A DNA stretch of 64,000 bases. Origin: Datisca glomerata (lineage: Eukaryota; Streptophyta; Magnoliopsida; Cucurbitales; Datiscaceae). The position numbers were made by a program, and so were the translations under genes. Where the stretch lies: positions 2,279,023 to 2,343,022 of the forward strand of contig QANY01013250.1 in NCBI GenBank assembly GCA_003255025.1. The letters are read 5' to 3'. Positions 39,301 to 49,843 of this stretch are shown here, piece by piece (the first letter of the stretch is position 1; each line of letters begins with the position of its first letter). The notes beneath the pieces were generated by a model. It saw nothing but the letters and a program-made list of their open reading frames with translations. It was not told where the DNA came from and ran no database searches.

Positions 39301-39899
39301 TGTCTAGAATATGATGTCGAAAAGCAAGCCGCTTCCCCATTTGAGATTAACCTCTCAGAGATACAACTGTCATGGCTGACAGTCGAACCAGAAACACGTT
39401 GTGGCTCAAGACAATGAATATCTGGAGTAGCACAATCAGCAAGGCCCTCTTGCCTTGTTGCAGCCAAATCCCTATCAAGAAGCAAAAGATCTACCGGCTG
39501 GGCTGTACAGGATACACCTCCACTAAGTTTTGCAAAGCCTGAGACAACGTGTTCCGGAAACTGCTTGAAATACTTGAGTGGTACCGGATTGATCAGTGAT
39601 CCGTTTAACAAAGGATACACGGGAAGCTCCTCTGGCAAGAAACCGGAAGATAAACCTTCATGTAGCTGCTCCTGTATATAAGGACCACACATCTGTCCTT
39701 TCTCGTTAACATACATCCATCCACTCACAAAAGAAGATAATGCAAACCCAGCGGAAATCTCATCTTGATATGAGGCTCCGTCCGAACTGCACAATTCTGG
39801 AATATCAGAGCTGCTGCCATTCAACTGGCAACTCATCTCTATTTCTGAATAGAAATCGTCTCTTTCATCAAAATCGGGGGAAGATGGAAGTTTTCCCAC
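33340..39899 (-). CDS. ATXR7: ATXR7-type SET-domain histone H3K4 methyltransferase
   Basis: This is a nuclear histone methyltransferase. Arabidopsis ATXR7 methylates H3K4 at loci such as FLC. Exons (minus) are 39899?-39300, 39163-39047, 38472-38164, 38083-37733, 37203-36940, 36772-36272, 36120-35700, 35593-35459, 35010-34589, 34499-34377, 34267-34187, 33805-33752, 33678-33527 and 33361-33340, all GT-AG and in phase. Two GYF-like modules occur near the N-terminus, one around [15 protein letters not shown] and one around [29 protein letters not shown] precedes the C-terminal SET domain (last 140 residues), which has [20 protein letters not shown] and a post-SET CYCGSRRC. From the ATG at 39836 it gives 1162 residues. 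The frame stays open upstream of 39899 (a GTG) without an ATG to a stop near 40060, so a further 5' exon is likely. Confidence 0.88.
35105..35425. mobile_element. MITE-like inverted-repeat element in ATXR7 intron
   Basis: The left end (TTTCAGAAATAATTTTAAAT and beyond) pairs with the reverse complement of the right end (TTTCAGATTTAGTTCTAAAT and beyond) over about 65 imperfect bases, with no coding capacity between. It sits in the intron between the exons ending at 35459 and starting at 35010. I found no exact target duplication, so the superfamily is open. Confidence 0.45.
38484..38889. repeat. 203-bp tandem duplication in ATXR7 intron
   Basis: Sequence from 38484 (ATCATCAAAAGC) recurs from 38687 with scattered changes, including matched stretches around ATATTCAAG, AATACTACATT and GAGTTAGTTCACCC. 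Each copy is about 203 bp. The first copy abuts the splice acceptor of the exon that starts at 38472. Confidence 0.75.
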
Positions 39900-39900
39900 C

Positions 39901-41119
39901 GAATCGTGGTTAGGGTTACCAGGTGGATGGGTAGCTAGTACGACGGGAACGGTACCTGGGCTGCTAAACTCCTTCTCAGCTGCGTCACTAATATATTTGG
40001 TTTTGTTTTGAAAAAAGGCCTTTCGGAAGTTATGTTCGGAAAAATGGGTCTTTATCTAAAAACCATAGTTTAGGTTCACAATATATTGTGTAAATCTATC
40101 GTGCCCCTTCTGAGGTCTGAAACCCCCACAAGATTGCCCCAGACACATTCCGAACCATGTCGAAGGTCGAACCATCATTCACACTCATGACAGAGATACG
40201 TGCCGGCATCCTAAACCTTTCGATGTGACAGTGAGACGCATACTAAATTCTCTCTTTTTTAGAGAGAACGTATGAAAACGAGAATTAGAATACTTACAGA
40301 GGGGCATAAAGTAAAATATTTAATTCAAATGATGGTTCTTGAGGATTTGTCATCGGGGTAAAATCTGTAATATGATAATACTACACTTAGTGTTGTCATT
40401 GACTAATTTTTATATCATCATATTCCACTTTCATGTGGTCAGCTACTAATCTAGGTTTGAAATAAATGTACCAATTTGTTTGTTATTATGTACCAATTTG
40501 AATTGTCCATATAACATTTTTGTGTTGCTCAGGTAGATAGAGAGGGGGCACTGGATAATGACTATGGTTTTTGAAAGTTTTTTGGGTTATTAAACGGTGG
40601 TAGTTTGGTTTCGAAAAATGCAAAAAAGAAAAAGATCTTGGGAACCAGGGCGAGCCATAAAGATGCTACAAATTAACCCTACTGTATTCATCATCATTCA
40701 TGGCGTAAAATGAAAACGAAATTAAATATTATAAACTCAAAAATAAGAACAAACAGAATGCGGGATTTATCCACCGCGCTTAATATGTAATTAATTGTCC
40801 AATACTGAGGTTTAATTACTAATCTCTTCTCACAACTAACATGGAAACATAAAAATGAAAAAAGAAAAAAAGAAGAAAAATAAATTTAATGAACTCCCTA
40901 GGGTTGATGATGTGGGGGTGTGGGTGTGGGTGTGGGTCTGGGTCTGGACGTAGGAGATGGACGCCATGCCTAGTTGCCACACAATCAAAGGCAAAAAAAT
41001 ACAAACTATGCTGATGAAGTAAACAACACATGAACTACCTCTATTTTCCTTTCCCTTGCCAATATATATATAATTGAGCTTTTCTTTCTCCCTGGCCATG
41101 GCCAAAAGATATGTAAAAC
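39901..41119. other. Spacer between transporter 3' end and ATXR7 5' end
   Basis: It holds the ATXR7 promoter and unknown 5' exon(s) on one side and the transporter 3' untranslated region on the other. A GGGTGT-like hexamer run lies at 40913-40946. No other gene is visible. Confidence 0.5.
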
Positions 41120-41515
41120 CTATCCTTTAGATTCACCAAGTTCAACATCCTTTATAGGATTGGTTTCCCTTCCTTCCTTCAAAAGTCTAATTTCCTCTTC
41201 TGTCAGACTATTTTTCACGTGGAGTACAGTTTTTGTATTTGATTGTTTTTCTATCTCCACAGCCCAACTATAAACTATCATGCCAACAACTGCTAGAATC
41301 ATCCCCATAATATTTTTAAAAGTCAGCTCCGAATCGAAGAGTAGCCACCCCAATGTCAAAACACAAACTGTTTTCATGTGACCTAAAACCTGGAAGGAAA
41401 CAGCTGAGAAGCGTCCAATGCAGAGATACTGGCTCACGTTGCAGAACACAGCTAGGGAACATGAAAGAAGAATGAACAACTGCAGATATCCACACCACTC
41501 ATTAGATTTGTGCAA

Positions 41516-41550
<35 letters not shown>

Positions 41551-44500
41551 CACACACACTACAAACATTAAATAGATCAGTGTTATTTGAAGAGAATAAG
41601 CTCTCACAATGGCTCCGGATGACATTTTATAATTTGTTATGGATTTTCCATTAAGGCTGTAATCGACAAATGGACCAAGAACAAGAAGGGAAACAGCTTG
41701 AATTGGAGCTGTCTTGCTCAGCAATTCAAAAGACCCAATTGAATATTTCTTCTGCAGCGAACCTATTGTCTGTTCCAGAAATAAACATAATTAAGATAAC
41801 ACAAAGCATAAAGCATTACTTCACAAGAAAAATGAAAGTCAATAATGTGTGTGTGGGTGGGTTTTTTTTTTGTGTGTGTGTGTGTGTGTNNNNNNNNNNN
41901 NNNNNNNNNNNNNGGGGGGGGGGGGTATCCTTCCAGAATTATGGGTTTTGGGTGGTCCTAATGGATTTTCTCATTGAACCCTTCAGACAAATCTTCTCCA
42001 AGAGAAATGCAGGATAGCTACAAATATTGAAATACTCGTTTCTGTTAAAACTTCCATACTACGGTAATATATATTGTACCTTGGTTGTGCTCTTTGACAG
42101 GTTTTACATCTTTTGATTGGTGGAGAAAGAAAGGGTAGGGGGCAGGAGGTTGGGCACTTATTCTAGAGAGAATTTAGTCTGCCAAGTGTTACTAGTCCTT
42201 GAGGCTCCTCAAAGCACACTTGAAGTACCACCAGATCATGATTTCATATTTGCATGGAGTCTGGACCCAAATGTTTGAAATGAAAAAATTAACTGATAAT
42301 GGTGTCATAGTTAATTAGTAGTACATGATAGGGACAACTTCAGTTTATATCACACTACAATTCTTACTTCATGTGCATAAGTTCCCAACTGACCCATATT
42401 CAATGGTGAAAGGTCTTTTCATTTTAAGTCACTGTCAGAACTCTGAAGATGACTAAGCAGTATGATCTGTCGCTGAAGCAGGGAGAGAAAGTTCTCCCTC
42501 GATCATTGGTTTTTCCTAATGTTTACGGACACTCGCATATAACTAGAGAAAACAGATATTGAAACACGCAATAACTTTTACTTTTATGCGTCTAAATATG
42601 TATATTGATGTTTTATCATATTTGCCAACCTTGCAGGTAGAAAGGCATCGCTAAATCATGCAGTCTGCCTGAGCCAGGCAAGCATAATTCAAAGAATAAA
42701 CATAAAAAAATAATTCAAACTCATAGGCATGCTGAAGCACACAAAACATATAAGAAAAATTAAGAGTAGAGTAAACTCCACAAAAAGACCACAAAAGCTG
42801 GGAACAAAGAGAAATTGGTGTCATTAAAAAATAAGAGACAACAAAAAGGACTAACCATAATTAGGTGCATCTTCCTCTACAGAATTATGAAACCAATAAA
42901 AAAATTAATGTGCAATGGGGCAATTTAAGAAGTTAAGATCGTTTCTAACAGTAAAATAGGTAATTAACATACAGGTTGCTCTTAAAATGTAATTATGCTA
43001 AATAACTTTCTAACTCTGGCATAGTTGAGTAACATAGCTTATGAATATGTCAATTATAGTTAAGAAGGTGTTGAAGGTAAAGTGAAGAAAAGAATTTATT
43101 CATGTGATGCTTATCTAGTTCATGCCAATAACCAAATAAGTATATAAATAGCATAAATACTCACAATTTGCTGCAAGGATGTGCAAAGAACTGCTGTGCA
43201 TGCACATAGGAAACCTTTGAGATTAACTTTTACATCAGTTACAGTGCAAACACCGACCCCAACGACCACGACCAGAACAGATATTTTAACTTCTCTTGAA
43301 TAGTGTTTGTTGTGAAGGATCCATTCCATCACACAAACCACAGGAATCATACTTAGTTTTGAAATCTGCACCGTAATCACAATTTAATTGGTAGTCATTA
43401 ATCAGGAAATAGAGCGGGGGGTAGAAAACGAAACTGAAATGTACTGAGTAAAGCGTGTCAGGGCTCCCTCCAGTAAAATATCATGTTACGCTTAAGGCAT
43501 ACCTAGACATTCGTCAAAGAAATATAAACTTGTATATATAAAAGGAGTAAAATTTTATTGATACTTGATAGTAACTCATACCTGGTAAAAGCCAACGGAG
43601 TTCAACATAAGACTTAAGTTCATTCCCGTGATGGACATATTGGCAACGATTGAGAACCAGAAAAGCTCCCACAGAGGAACATGCTTTGATACAGAATAAC
43701 CAGTAGCATTTGAAACCAGACCAACCAGTGCAGTAACAGCGAAGTGAAATCCAGTTAAAGTTGTGGCTGAAAAACAATACATTAAGTTAGGCTTTAATTG
43801 GGTAGTAATACAGCAGGTAACAACTTCAAGCAGCTTGGAGCACCACTCAGACGTCCATTAATGCATTAATAGTGATAAATCAATAACAAAACCGATAAAT
43901 TGGAGACTGAAGCAAAATAAAACGTAGAATGGTCGCATGAATGTTAAAAATAAGCAAATTCAATTACGATTTGCTTGTGACTCCAAAACAGGAAAATAAA
44001 CAGACATGAACAAAAGATTGAAGGCAATAAGCACGGAAGCCAATCGGAGATCGATCCAGCTGTAAGGCGTATCTAAATCAGAAACAATGGAACTCTACAA
44101 ATTCTTAGCACCCTACTTAGGCAATCCCTCAAAATATACAGGCACAAACTTCGTCAAATTTACTCTAACCGAGAGAAAGCATCAGTCAGTCTTTAGTAAC
44201 TAAAATAAATCCTGAAGGGATACAAACAATTATTAAAAACAAAATAGAGGAAGAAAAAAAGTCCGTGTAAGAAAGTATAATTATGATAGAAAAATTGCGT
44301 ACTGTGATTCTAAAATAACGTATAATTAGAATCTAAGATAGGAGAGACAGAAGAAGCAGAAGACCATAGCGGAAAGAATGCCAAGAACTAGTTAAAAAGA
44401 GACGAAAATATCCAAAAGAGAGAAAAACTCACCAAAACCGAAAGCATAACCGTTGGCAGACATAAGCTGCTTATTAGCCATAATAATTCCGACGGAGCTG

Positions 44501-44562
44501 ATAACGTTCATGGCCCATGCTCCCATATCCGACACTGCCGTCGATTTCTTCTCGCTCTCCAT
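41120..44562 (-). CDS. URGT: Nucleotide-sugar transporter, URGT type
   Basis: This is a Golgi nucleotide-sugar antiporter of the drug/metabolite transporter superfamily, closest by eye to the UDP-rhamnose/UDP-galactose transporters (URGT) that feed cell-wall polysaccharide synthesis. Exons (minus) are 44562-44433, 43766-43582, 43365-43165, 41769-41608 and 41479-41120. GT-AG introns and matching phases give 345 residues, the usual length. Family hallmarks include MANKQLM near the start, [66 protein letters not shown] and the tail LKDVELG-like ([11 protein letters not shown]). Multiple hydrophobic spans are evident, and about ten are expected. Intron 3 holds the assembly gap at 41890-41913, and intron 4 a TA/CA microsatellite. 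The transporter subfamily is clear, but the exact sugar cannot be read from sequence. Confidence 0.94.
41516..41559. repeat. Compound TA/CA microsatellite
   Basis: TA units (41516-41540) run into CA units (41541-41559). The tract lies in the transporter's last intron, about 37 bp from the acceptor. Confidence 0.95.
41873..41925. other. TG tract, assembly gap and G run
   Basis: A TG microsatellite is followed by 24 N (41890-41913) and 12 G. The gap probably reflects a simple repeat that could not be sequenced through. It lies in intron 3 of the transporter gene and does not touch coding sequence. Confidence 0.9.
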
Positions 44563-45545
44563 CTTTACCTGCTGAATTCCTTTGTCTTCTCTCTCAAAAA
44601 ATAAATAATTAAATTTACAATAGACTTATATAGTTTCTTCCACACACACACAGAGGGAGGGAGAGAGGGAGGTAAGAAGCGTAAGATCCGCCTGAGAGCA
44701 GATGCGCAGATCAGATCTCAAAGAAGGCTATAAATATGTGAGAGACCACAAGTAAAGGCTGAAACAGTACAATAAAGGATACTATAATATCATTTTATGT
44801 ACCGTATCGTTTTTATTTAATACAATATTTATTATAAAAAAATTATTTATAAGAATTAGTGGTTTTTTTATTTCAATAAAAAAATATTAATAATGGTTTT
44901 ACCTTCTAGATTTAACCCATTTAATATGTTGGACTATAAACTTTCAATTTCAAACATAAGACCCAAGTTTGAAATTTTGTTGTCTACCTTTGAAAAAGGA
45001 GTAAATTACAAAAAAAGACCTAAAAAAGTTTGACTGTTTTTCAATCACATAATTTTTCAATTTTTTTAACTAATTTAGCTCATGCACTATAACTTTTTCT
45101 TACAATTACTTACATCTCTATTAAATAAAAATCGCTAAATTTAATGCATCTACGTTCAAAACTTATAAGTTCTTCCATCAAGTAAATATTGTTAACCTCG
45201 CAATTTATAATTAAAAAACTTGAATATAAACTTTCCCACATTTTTTGTGTGATGCCTTTTCGAAAGGAAAATAAATTTATGAGGAGGTTATAGTATATCA
45301 TCTTTTTAAAGCTTAAAATACAATAATGATCTTTATATTTTTAATATGTGAGGATGGCTATTTTAAAGTTTTACGTGTATTAATTTTTTTAGATATAACA
45401 ATCATATATTTGAATTTGATATTTCACATATTTTCAATTTAATAGGGTCATTCTTGACAAAATTCCTAAATTTATTTTCGATTGAAAGAACTCAAAAATT
45501 GAATGGTAAATATTTTATCCAACCATTATTTATACTTAGTATACA
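44563..45545. other. Transporter promoter region and AT-rich spacer
   Basis: The first 150 bp upstream of the transporter start contain CA and GA tracts, typical of a plant leader or promoter. Beyond about 44780 the sequence is AT-rich with no gene. The base composition changes sharply at about 45546, where the gypsy-type element begins. Confidence 0.5.
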
Positions 45546-46585
45546 TGAGGGTTGGCGACTTCAACGTTGACTACTCGCAAAGCGCAACTCTTACGGCATA
45601 TCGGGAGTGTCTCCACCAAGGACGTACCATGGAGTGTCTCCACCAAGGACGTACCATGGAGTGTCATCGCTGAAGTGCACCCCTTGAGGTGCCGCCACTG
45701 AGGTACCCATGAGAGTCATCCCCATGGCAGCACCACGGGTGTCACCCCTACGGTAGCACCATTGATGCCACCCCTATGGTAGCACCATTGATGTCACCCT
45801 CATGGGTTTACCATGGAGGTGCATTGATCACCCTCCGTCATGCAACTTGTAGACACTCCGCTACACTATCACAACGACTTATCACAACACAAACCACCAA
45901 GTCAAGTGACAAAGACTTGGGTGGACATATGGTTGCCTGGAAATGTTCGGGAGGCTATGTACTGGCAGGATTAGGGGCGAGACTACGTTGTATTGGACGG
46001 GGGACATGCCTTCTCGGTACAACCACTCTAGACATTGAGGGGGTGCTACCATCCCACCTTGGGGAGGAGTTTGGTTTGAGAGAACCTTTGTAGAGGAGGC
46101 ATTGGGTGAACACCGTCGTCGCGCCTCACCGGCTAGGTGTGTTCTCCCTAGATCATTGTCATTACACAAAGACCCACGTGGCACCACCCGATTGGCTGAT
46201 GTGTAATCCTTCTCTTACTCATCTAAGCACGATCAGTCAGCTAAGGTGGTGCGATTTGATTGGCGGGCTTGCAACTAATCAAGGGATTAGTTGCAATGGT
46301 CATCCCTTCTTTTGTTCACCTATAAAAGGAGGATTTCTCATTCATTTGAGAGGATGGGAAAGTTTAAAGAGAGAAGCTCCCACTTTAGAGAGAAAAGCTC
46401 ACATTTCTAGAGTGAGAAACTCTCATTTCTAGAGAGAGAGAGAGCATTTGTCACCATCCTTGAGTGTCTAGAGTGCTCCTCATTCATCTCCCGGCGTCCT
46501 CCTCGACGTTCTCAGGTGTTGTTCCGGTCACGAGTTAGGACTAGACCACTCATGCACCTCACCCACATGCACCATTGCATCTACA
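45546..46585 (+). repeat. 5' LTR of gypsy-type element
   Basis: It ends in CTACA just before the primer binding site at 46588. It contains a perfect 27-bp tandem duplication at about 45605-45658, short CACC-rich repeats near 45730-45810 and a TATA box at 46320. Positions about 46400-46474 recur at 49770-49843. Confidence 0.6.
46320..46328 (+). promoter_or_regulatory. LTR TATA box
   Basis: CTATAAAAG, in the context of TATAAAAGGAGG, lies about 260 bp before the LTR end. This is a plausible core promoter for the retroelement transcript. Confidence 0.6.
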
Positions 46586-46587
46586 TT

Positions 46588-46605
46588 TGGCGACTCCACT
46601 GGGGA
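46588..46605 (+). other. Primer binding site, tRNA-Arg
   Basis: TGGCGACTCCACTGGGGA is complementary to the 3' end of plant tRNA-Arg of the kind that begins GACTCC and ends GGAGTCG plus CCA (tRNA sequence from memory). Two bases separate it from the LTR end. Ogre/Tat-lineage elements are known to prime on tRNA-Arg. Confidence 0.75.
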
Positions 46606-46810
46606 GTGCAGCTCTGTTGAATCTAGCGAATGGCCACTGTGGTCGGACATGCAAAGAAAAGAGCAACTATATCGCGCACGGAGGGAGATCGACCCATACT
46701 CAACGACGAGCGTGGACAAGAAAAGGAGAACACATCACGCGAGATGCAACCAAGCGCAATTGCGCAGGTGAAAGAGCAAGCCGAAATTATCTGGGAGCTC
46801 CCGCACTCAC

Positions 46811-47345
46811 TCCCGCGCTCGAAGGTCTTATCCCGCATCTACCATGCCGCCACCAAGCAGGCTCACACCCGCTCTCACTCCCGCGCTCTCACGGGCGATA
46901 AGGCCCTATCCCGCATCTCCTATGCCGCCACCAAGCAAGACCATGCCGCCACCAAGTAAGCTCACGCATGCACTCACTCTTGTGCTCGAAGGCTTTATCC
47001 CACATCTACCATGCCGCCACCAAGCAGGCTCACGCCCGCTCTCACTCACGTGCTCACTCCCACGCGCAAAGACCCTATCCCGCATCTCCCATGCCGCCAC
47101 CAAGAAGGCTCACGCCCGCTCTCATTCACGCGCTCAGACCTGCGCGCGAAGGCCCTATCTCGCATCTATCATGCCACCACCAAGCAACACCATGCCGCCA
47201 TCAAACAACACCATGCCGCCACAGAGTAAGCTCACGCCTGCACTCACTCCCGCGCGCGAAGGCCCTATCCCGCATCTCACATGCCGCCACCAAGCAGGCT
47301 CATGCCCGTGCTCACTCTCGCGCTCATTCCCGTGAACGAAGGCCC
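46811..47345 (+). repeat. GC-rich tandem repeat array, about six units
   Basis: Units of roughly 80-110 bp share CATGCCGCCACCAAGCAGG followed by a CTCACGCCCGCTCTCACTC-like part and a CGAAGGCCCTATCCCGCATC-like part. Internal duplications of the ATGCCGCCACCAAG piece make unit length vary. Overlapping open frames here are a product of the repeats. Confidence 0.8.
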
Positions 47346-47639
47346 CTCATCTCGTGCATGTCAACCCGCCACCATGGCTCCATGCCCCCGTGAGCAACAA
47401 CCTGCGCCCACACCATAGGCACACAACTAACCTCCATATGATCGGCGCGTAACTGAGTACTTCCATCATGGGTGCGCGATCGACTACCTCCACCATGGGA
47501 GCACAACCAACCCCCGCCATAAGCACGCAAATGACCTAGCTCATGGCATCCAACCATCCTCCGTTGTAGGCTTTCAATCACAAGCATTCGCCTAGAACCA
47601 TGTTCAATCGAATGTTCAAACCAACATTCAGACCCTCGC

Positions 47640-48030
47640 ACAAACTAATGTTACACCAACACCTCCACCTTTTACTACAATGGATCAAGCTAACTTCACC
47701 CTAGGCGCATACAACGTCCTTTTTGGAAGTGGTCATTTCATTACCCATGAAAGCTCTCCAAAAGGTTCTACAAGAGGAGAGAGTAAGAGCATGAGCATCG
47801 CTGAATGAGTTCGTAGTTGACTTCAAACCGCCATACTCGACCGACATAGCTTTGGGACCATACCCCGCAGACTACTTTCCCCCAAAGTTTTGAAAGTACA
47901 ATGGTAGAAGCGGGTGTGCCAAGAAACATGGGATACATTTCATTGATGACATAAGACCCTATGGTTACAATGAGTTCATACGTTTAAGGGAATTTTCCAC
48001 ATCCTTGACGGAACGAGCTTTGACGCCTTT
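47640..48030 (+). pseudogene. Gypsy-type gag remnant
   Basis: One frame reads FKPPYSTDIALGPYPADYF, a stop, then a KYNGRSGCAKKH piece and LREFSTSLTERAL. Spacing and residues match the capsid region of plant Tat-lineage gag (the Y-PP-F--FDG and REF--SLT--A landmarks). The reading then runs into the 60-bp array within a few codons. Stops break the frame. Confidence 0.65.
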
Positions 48031-48060
48031 AATTGACAACACCCGTGATAAAGGTCACGC

Positions 48061-49709
48061 TTGGTCAAACGCCTTCACTTGAGAACACCCATGATAGACG
48101 TCATGCATGGTGAAATGCATAGGCTTTCACGCCTCTGCGTGAGAACACCCATGATAAACGTCATACTTAGCGAGATGTATAGGCTTTCACACCTCTACTT
48201 GAGAACACCCATGATAGACGTCATGATTCGTGAGATGCATAGGCTTTCACGCCTCTACTTCAGAACACCCATGATAAGCGTCATGCTTGGTGAGACGCAT
48301 AGGCTTTCACGCCTCTACTTCAGAACACCCATGATAAATGTCATGCTTGGTGAGTCGCATAGGCTTTCACACCTCTACTTGAGTACACCCATGGTATACG
48401 CCATGCTTGGTGAGACGTATAGGCTTTCACGCCTCTACTTGAGAACACCCATGATAGACGTCATGCTTGGTGAGATGGGTAGGCTTACACGCCTCTACTT
48501 TAGAACACCAATGATAGACGTCTTGCATGGTGAGACGCATAGGCTTTCACGCCTCTACTTGAGTACACCCATGATAGACGTCATGCTTCGTGAGACGCAT
48601 AAGCTTTCACGCTTCTTCTTGAGAACACCCATGATAGACGTCACGCTTCGTGAGACGCATAGGCTTTCACGCCTCTACTTTAGAACACCCATGATAAATG
48701 TCATGCTTGGTGAGTCGCATAGGCTTTCCCTATACTTGAGTACATCCATGATAGACGTCATGCTTGGTGAGACGCATAGGCTTTCACGCCTCTACTTGAG
48801 AACACCCATGATAGACGTCATGCTAAGTAGAGGTGTGAAAGCCTATGCGTCTCACCATGCAGGACGTCTATCACGGGTGTTCTAAAGTAGAGGCATGTAA
48901 GCCTACCCATCTCACCAAGCATGACGTCATGCTTTCACGCCTCTACTTGAGTACACCCATGATAGACGTCATGCTTCGTGAGACGCATAAGCTTTCACGC
49001 CTCTTCTTGAGAACACCCATGATAGACGTCATGTTTCGTGAGATGCATAGGCTTTCACACATCTACTTGAGAACACCCATGATGGACGTCATGCTTGGTG
49101 AGATGCATAAGCTTTCACGCCTGTACTTCAGAACACCTATGATAGACGTCATGCTTAGTGAGTCGCATAGACTTTCACGCCTCTACTTGAGTACACCCAT
49201 GATAGACATCATGCTTGGTAAGACGCATAGGCTCTCACGCCTTTACTTGAGAACACCTATGATAAACGTCATGCTTGGTGATATGCATAGGCTTTCACAC
49301 CTTTACTTGAGAACACCCATCATAGACGTCATGCTTGATGAGACGCATAGGCTTTCACGCCTCTACTTGAGACACCCATGATGGACGTCATACTTGGTGA
49401 GACGTTTAGGCTTTCACGCCTCTACTTGAGAACACCCATGATAGACGCCATGCTTGGTGAGATGCATAGGCTTTCACGCCTCTACTTGAGAACACTCATA
49501 ATAGACGTCATGCTTGATGAGACGCATAGGCTTTCACGCCTCTACTTGAGAACACCCGTGATAGACGTCGTGCTTTGTGAGATGCATAGAATTTCATACA
49601 TCTACTTAAGAACACCCATGATAGACGCCATGCTTGGTAAGATGCATAGGTTTTCACGCCTTTACTTGAGAACATCCATAATAGACGACGTGCTCAGTGA
49701 GATGCATAC
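48061..49709 (+). repeat. 60-bp tandem array, about 28 units
   Basis: Units start about every 60 bp (48121, 48181, 48241 and so on), each with AGGCTTTCACGCCTCTACTT, AACACCCATGATAGACGTCA and TGCTTGGTGAGACGCAT. There are about 13 direct units to 48823, an inverted block at 48824-48928 and about 13 direct units to 49709. One unit is short by 3 bp (48721) and one by 1 bp (49350). Because 60 is divisible by three, a 20-residue repeat (RLSRLYLRTPMIDVM and so on) stays open over long stretches. No start context or homology supports a protein. Confidence 0.95.
48824..48928 (-). repeat. Inverted segment within the 60-bp array
   Basis: The reverse complement of this block matches 48457-48561 and shares its private variants, such as GATGGGTAGGCTTACA and CTTTAGAACACC. 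It is therefore an inverted copy of that particular pair of units and not a generic inverted unit. Confidence 0.85.
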
Positions 49710-49769
49710 ACGCACTCCTCGACATGGGCTTTCACTCACTACTCGGCGGAGGCATACATGCGCTCCTCG

Positions 49770-49843
49770 ACGTAGAGTTAGAAACTCTCATTTCTAGAGA
49801 GAGAGCAAGCATTTGTCACCACCCTTGAATGTCTAGAGTGCTC
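49770..49843 (+). repeat. 3' LTR fragment of gypsy-type element
   Basis: GAAACTCTCATTTCTAGAGA through TCTAGAGTGCTCCTCA matches about 46400-46474 of the 5' LTR. Both ends of the match are abrupt, so most of the 3' LTR is deleted. Confidence 0.75.

Larger units (their letters stand above)
45546..49843 (+). mobile_element. Pol-less Ty3/gypsy element, Ogre/Tat type
   Basis: This GC-rich island differs clearly from its AT-rich surroundings. In order it has a 1.04-kb LTR with a TATA box, a primer binding site complementary to tRNA-Arg, a GC-rich repeat array, a gag remnant, a 60-bp repeat array and a 74-bp piece matching the LTR. A tRNA-Arg primer, and tandem repeats beside the coding part and next to the 3' LTR, are known for Ogre/Tat elements. 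No protease, reverse transcriptase or integrase is present, so gag runs straight into the repeat array. The left boundary is set by composition and is uncertain. The 3' LTR is mostly lost. Confidence 0.7.

Noticed and set aside
46844..47335. 163-codon Pro/Ser/His-rich frame
   Set aside because: It overlaps two other long frames over the same GC-rich tandem repeats and is explained by the repeats.
48061..49709. CRISPR-like array
   Set aside because: Units are contiguous without unique spacers and the genome is a plant nuclear one.
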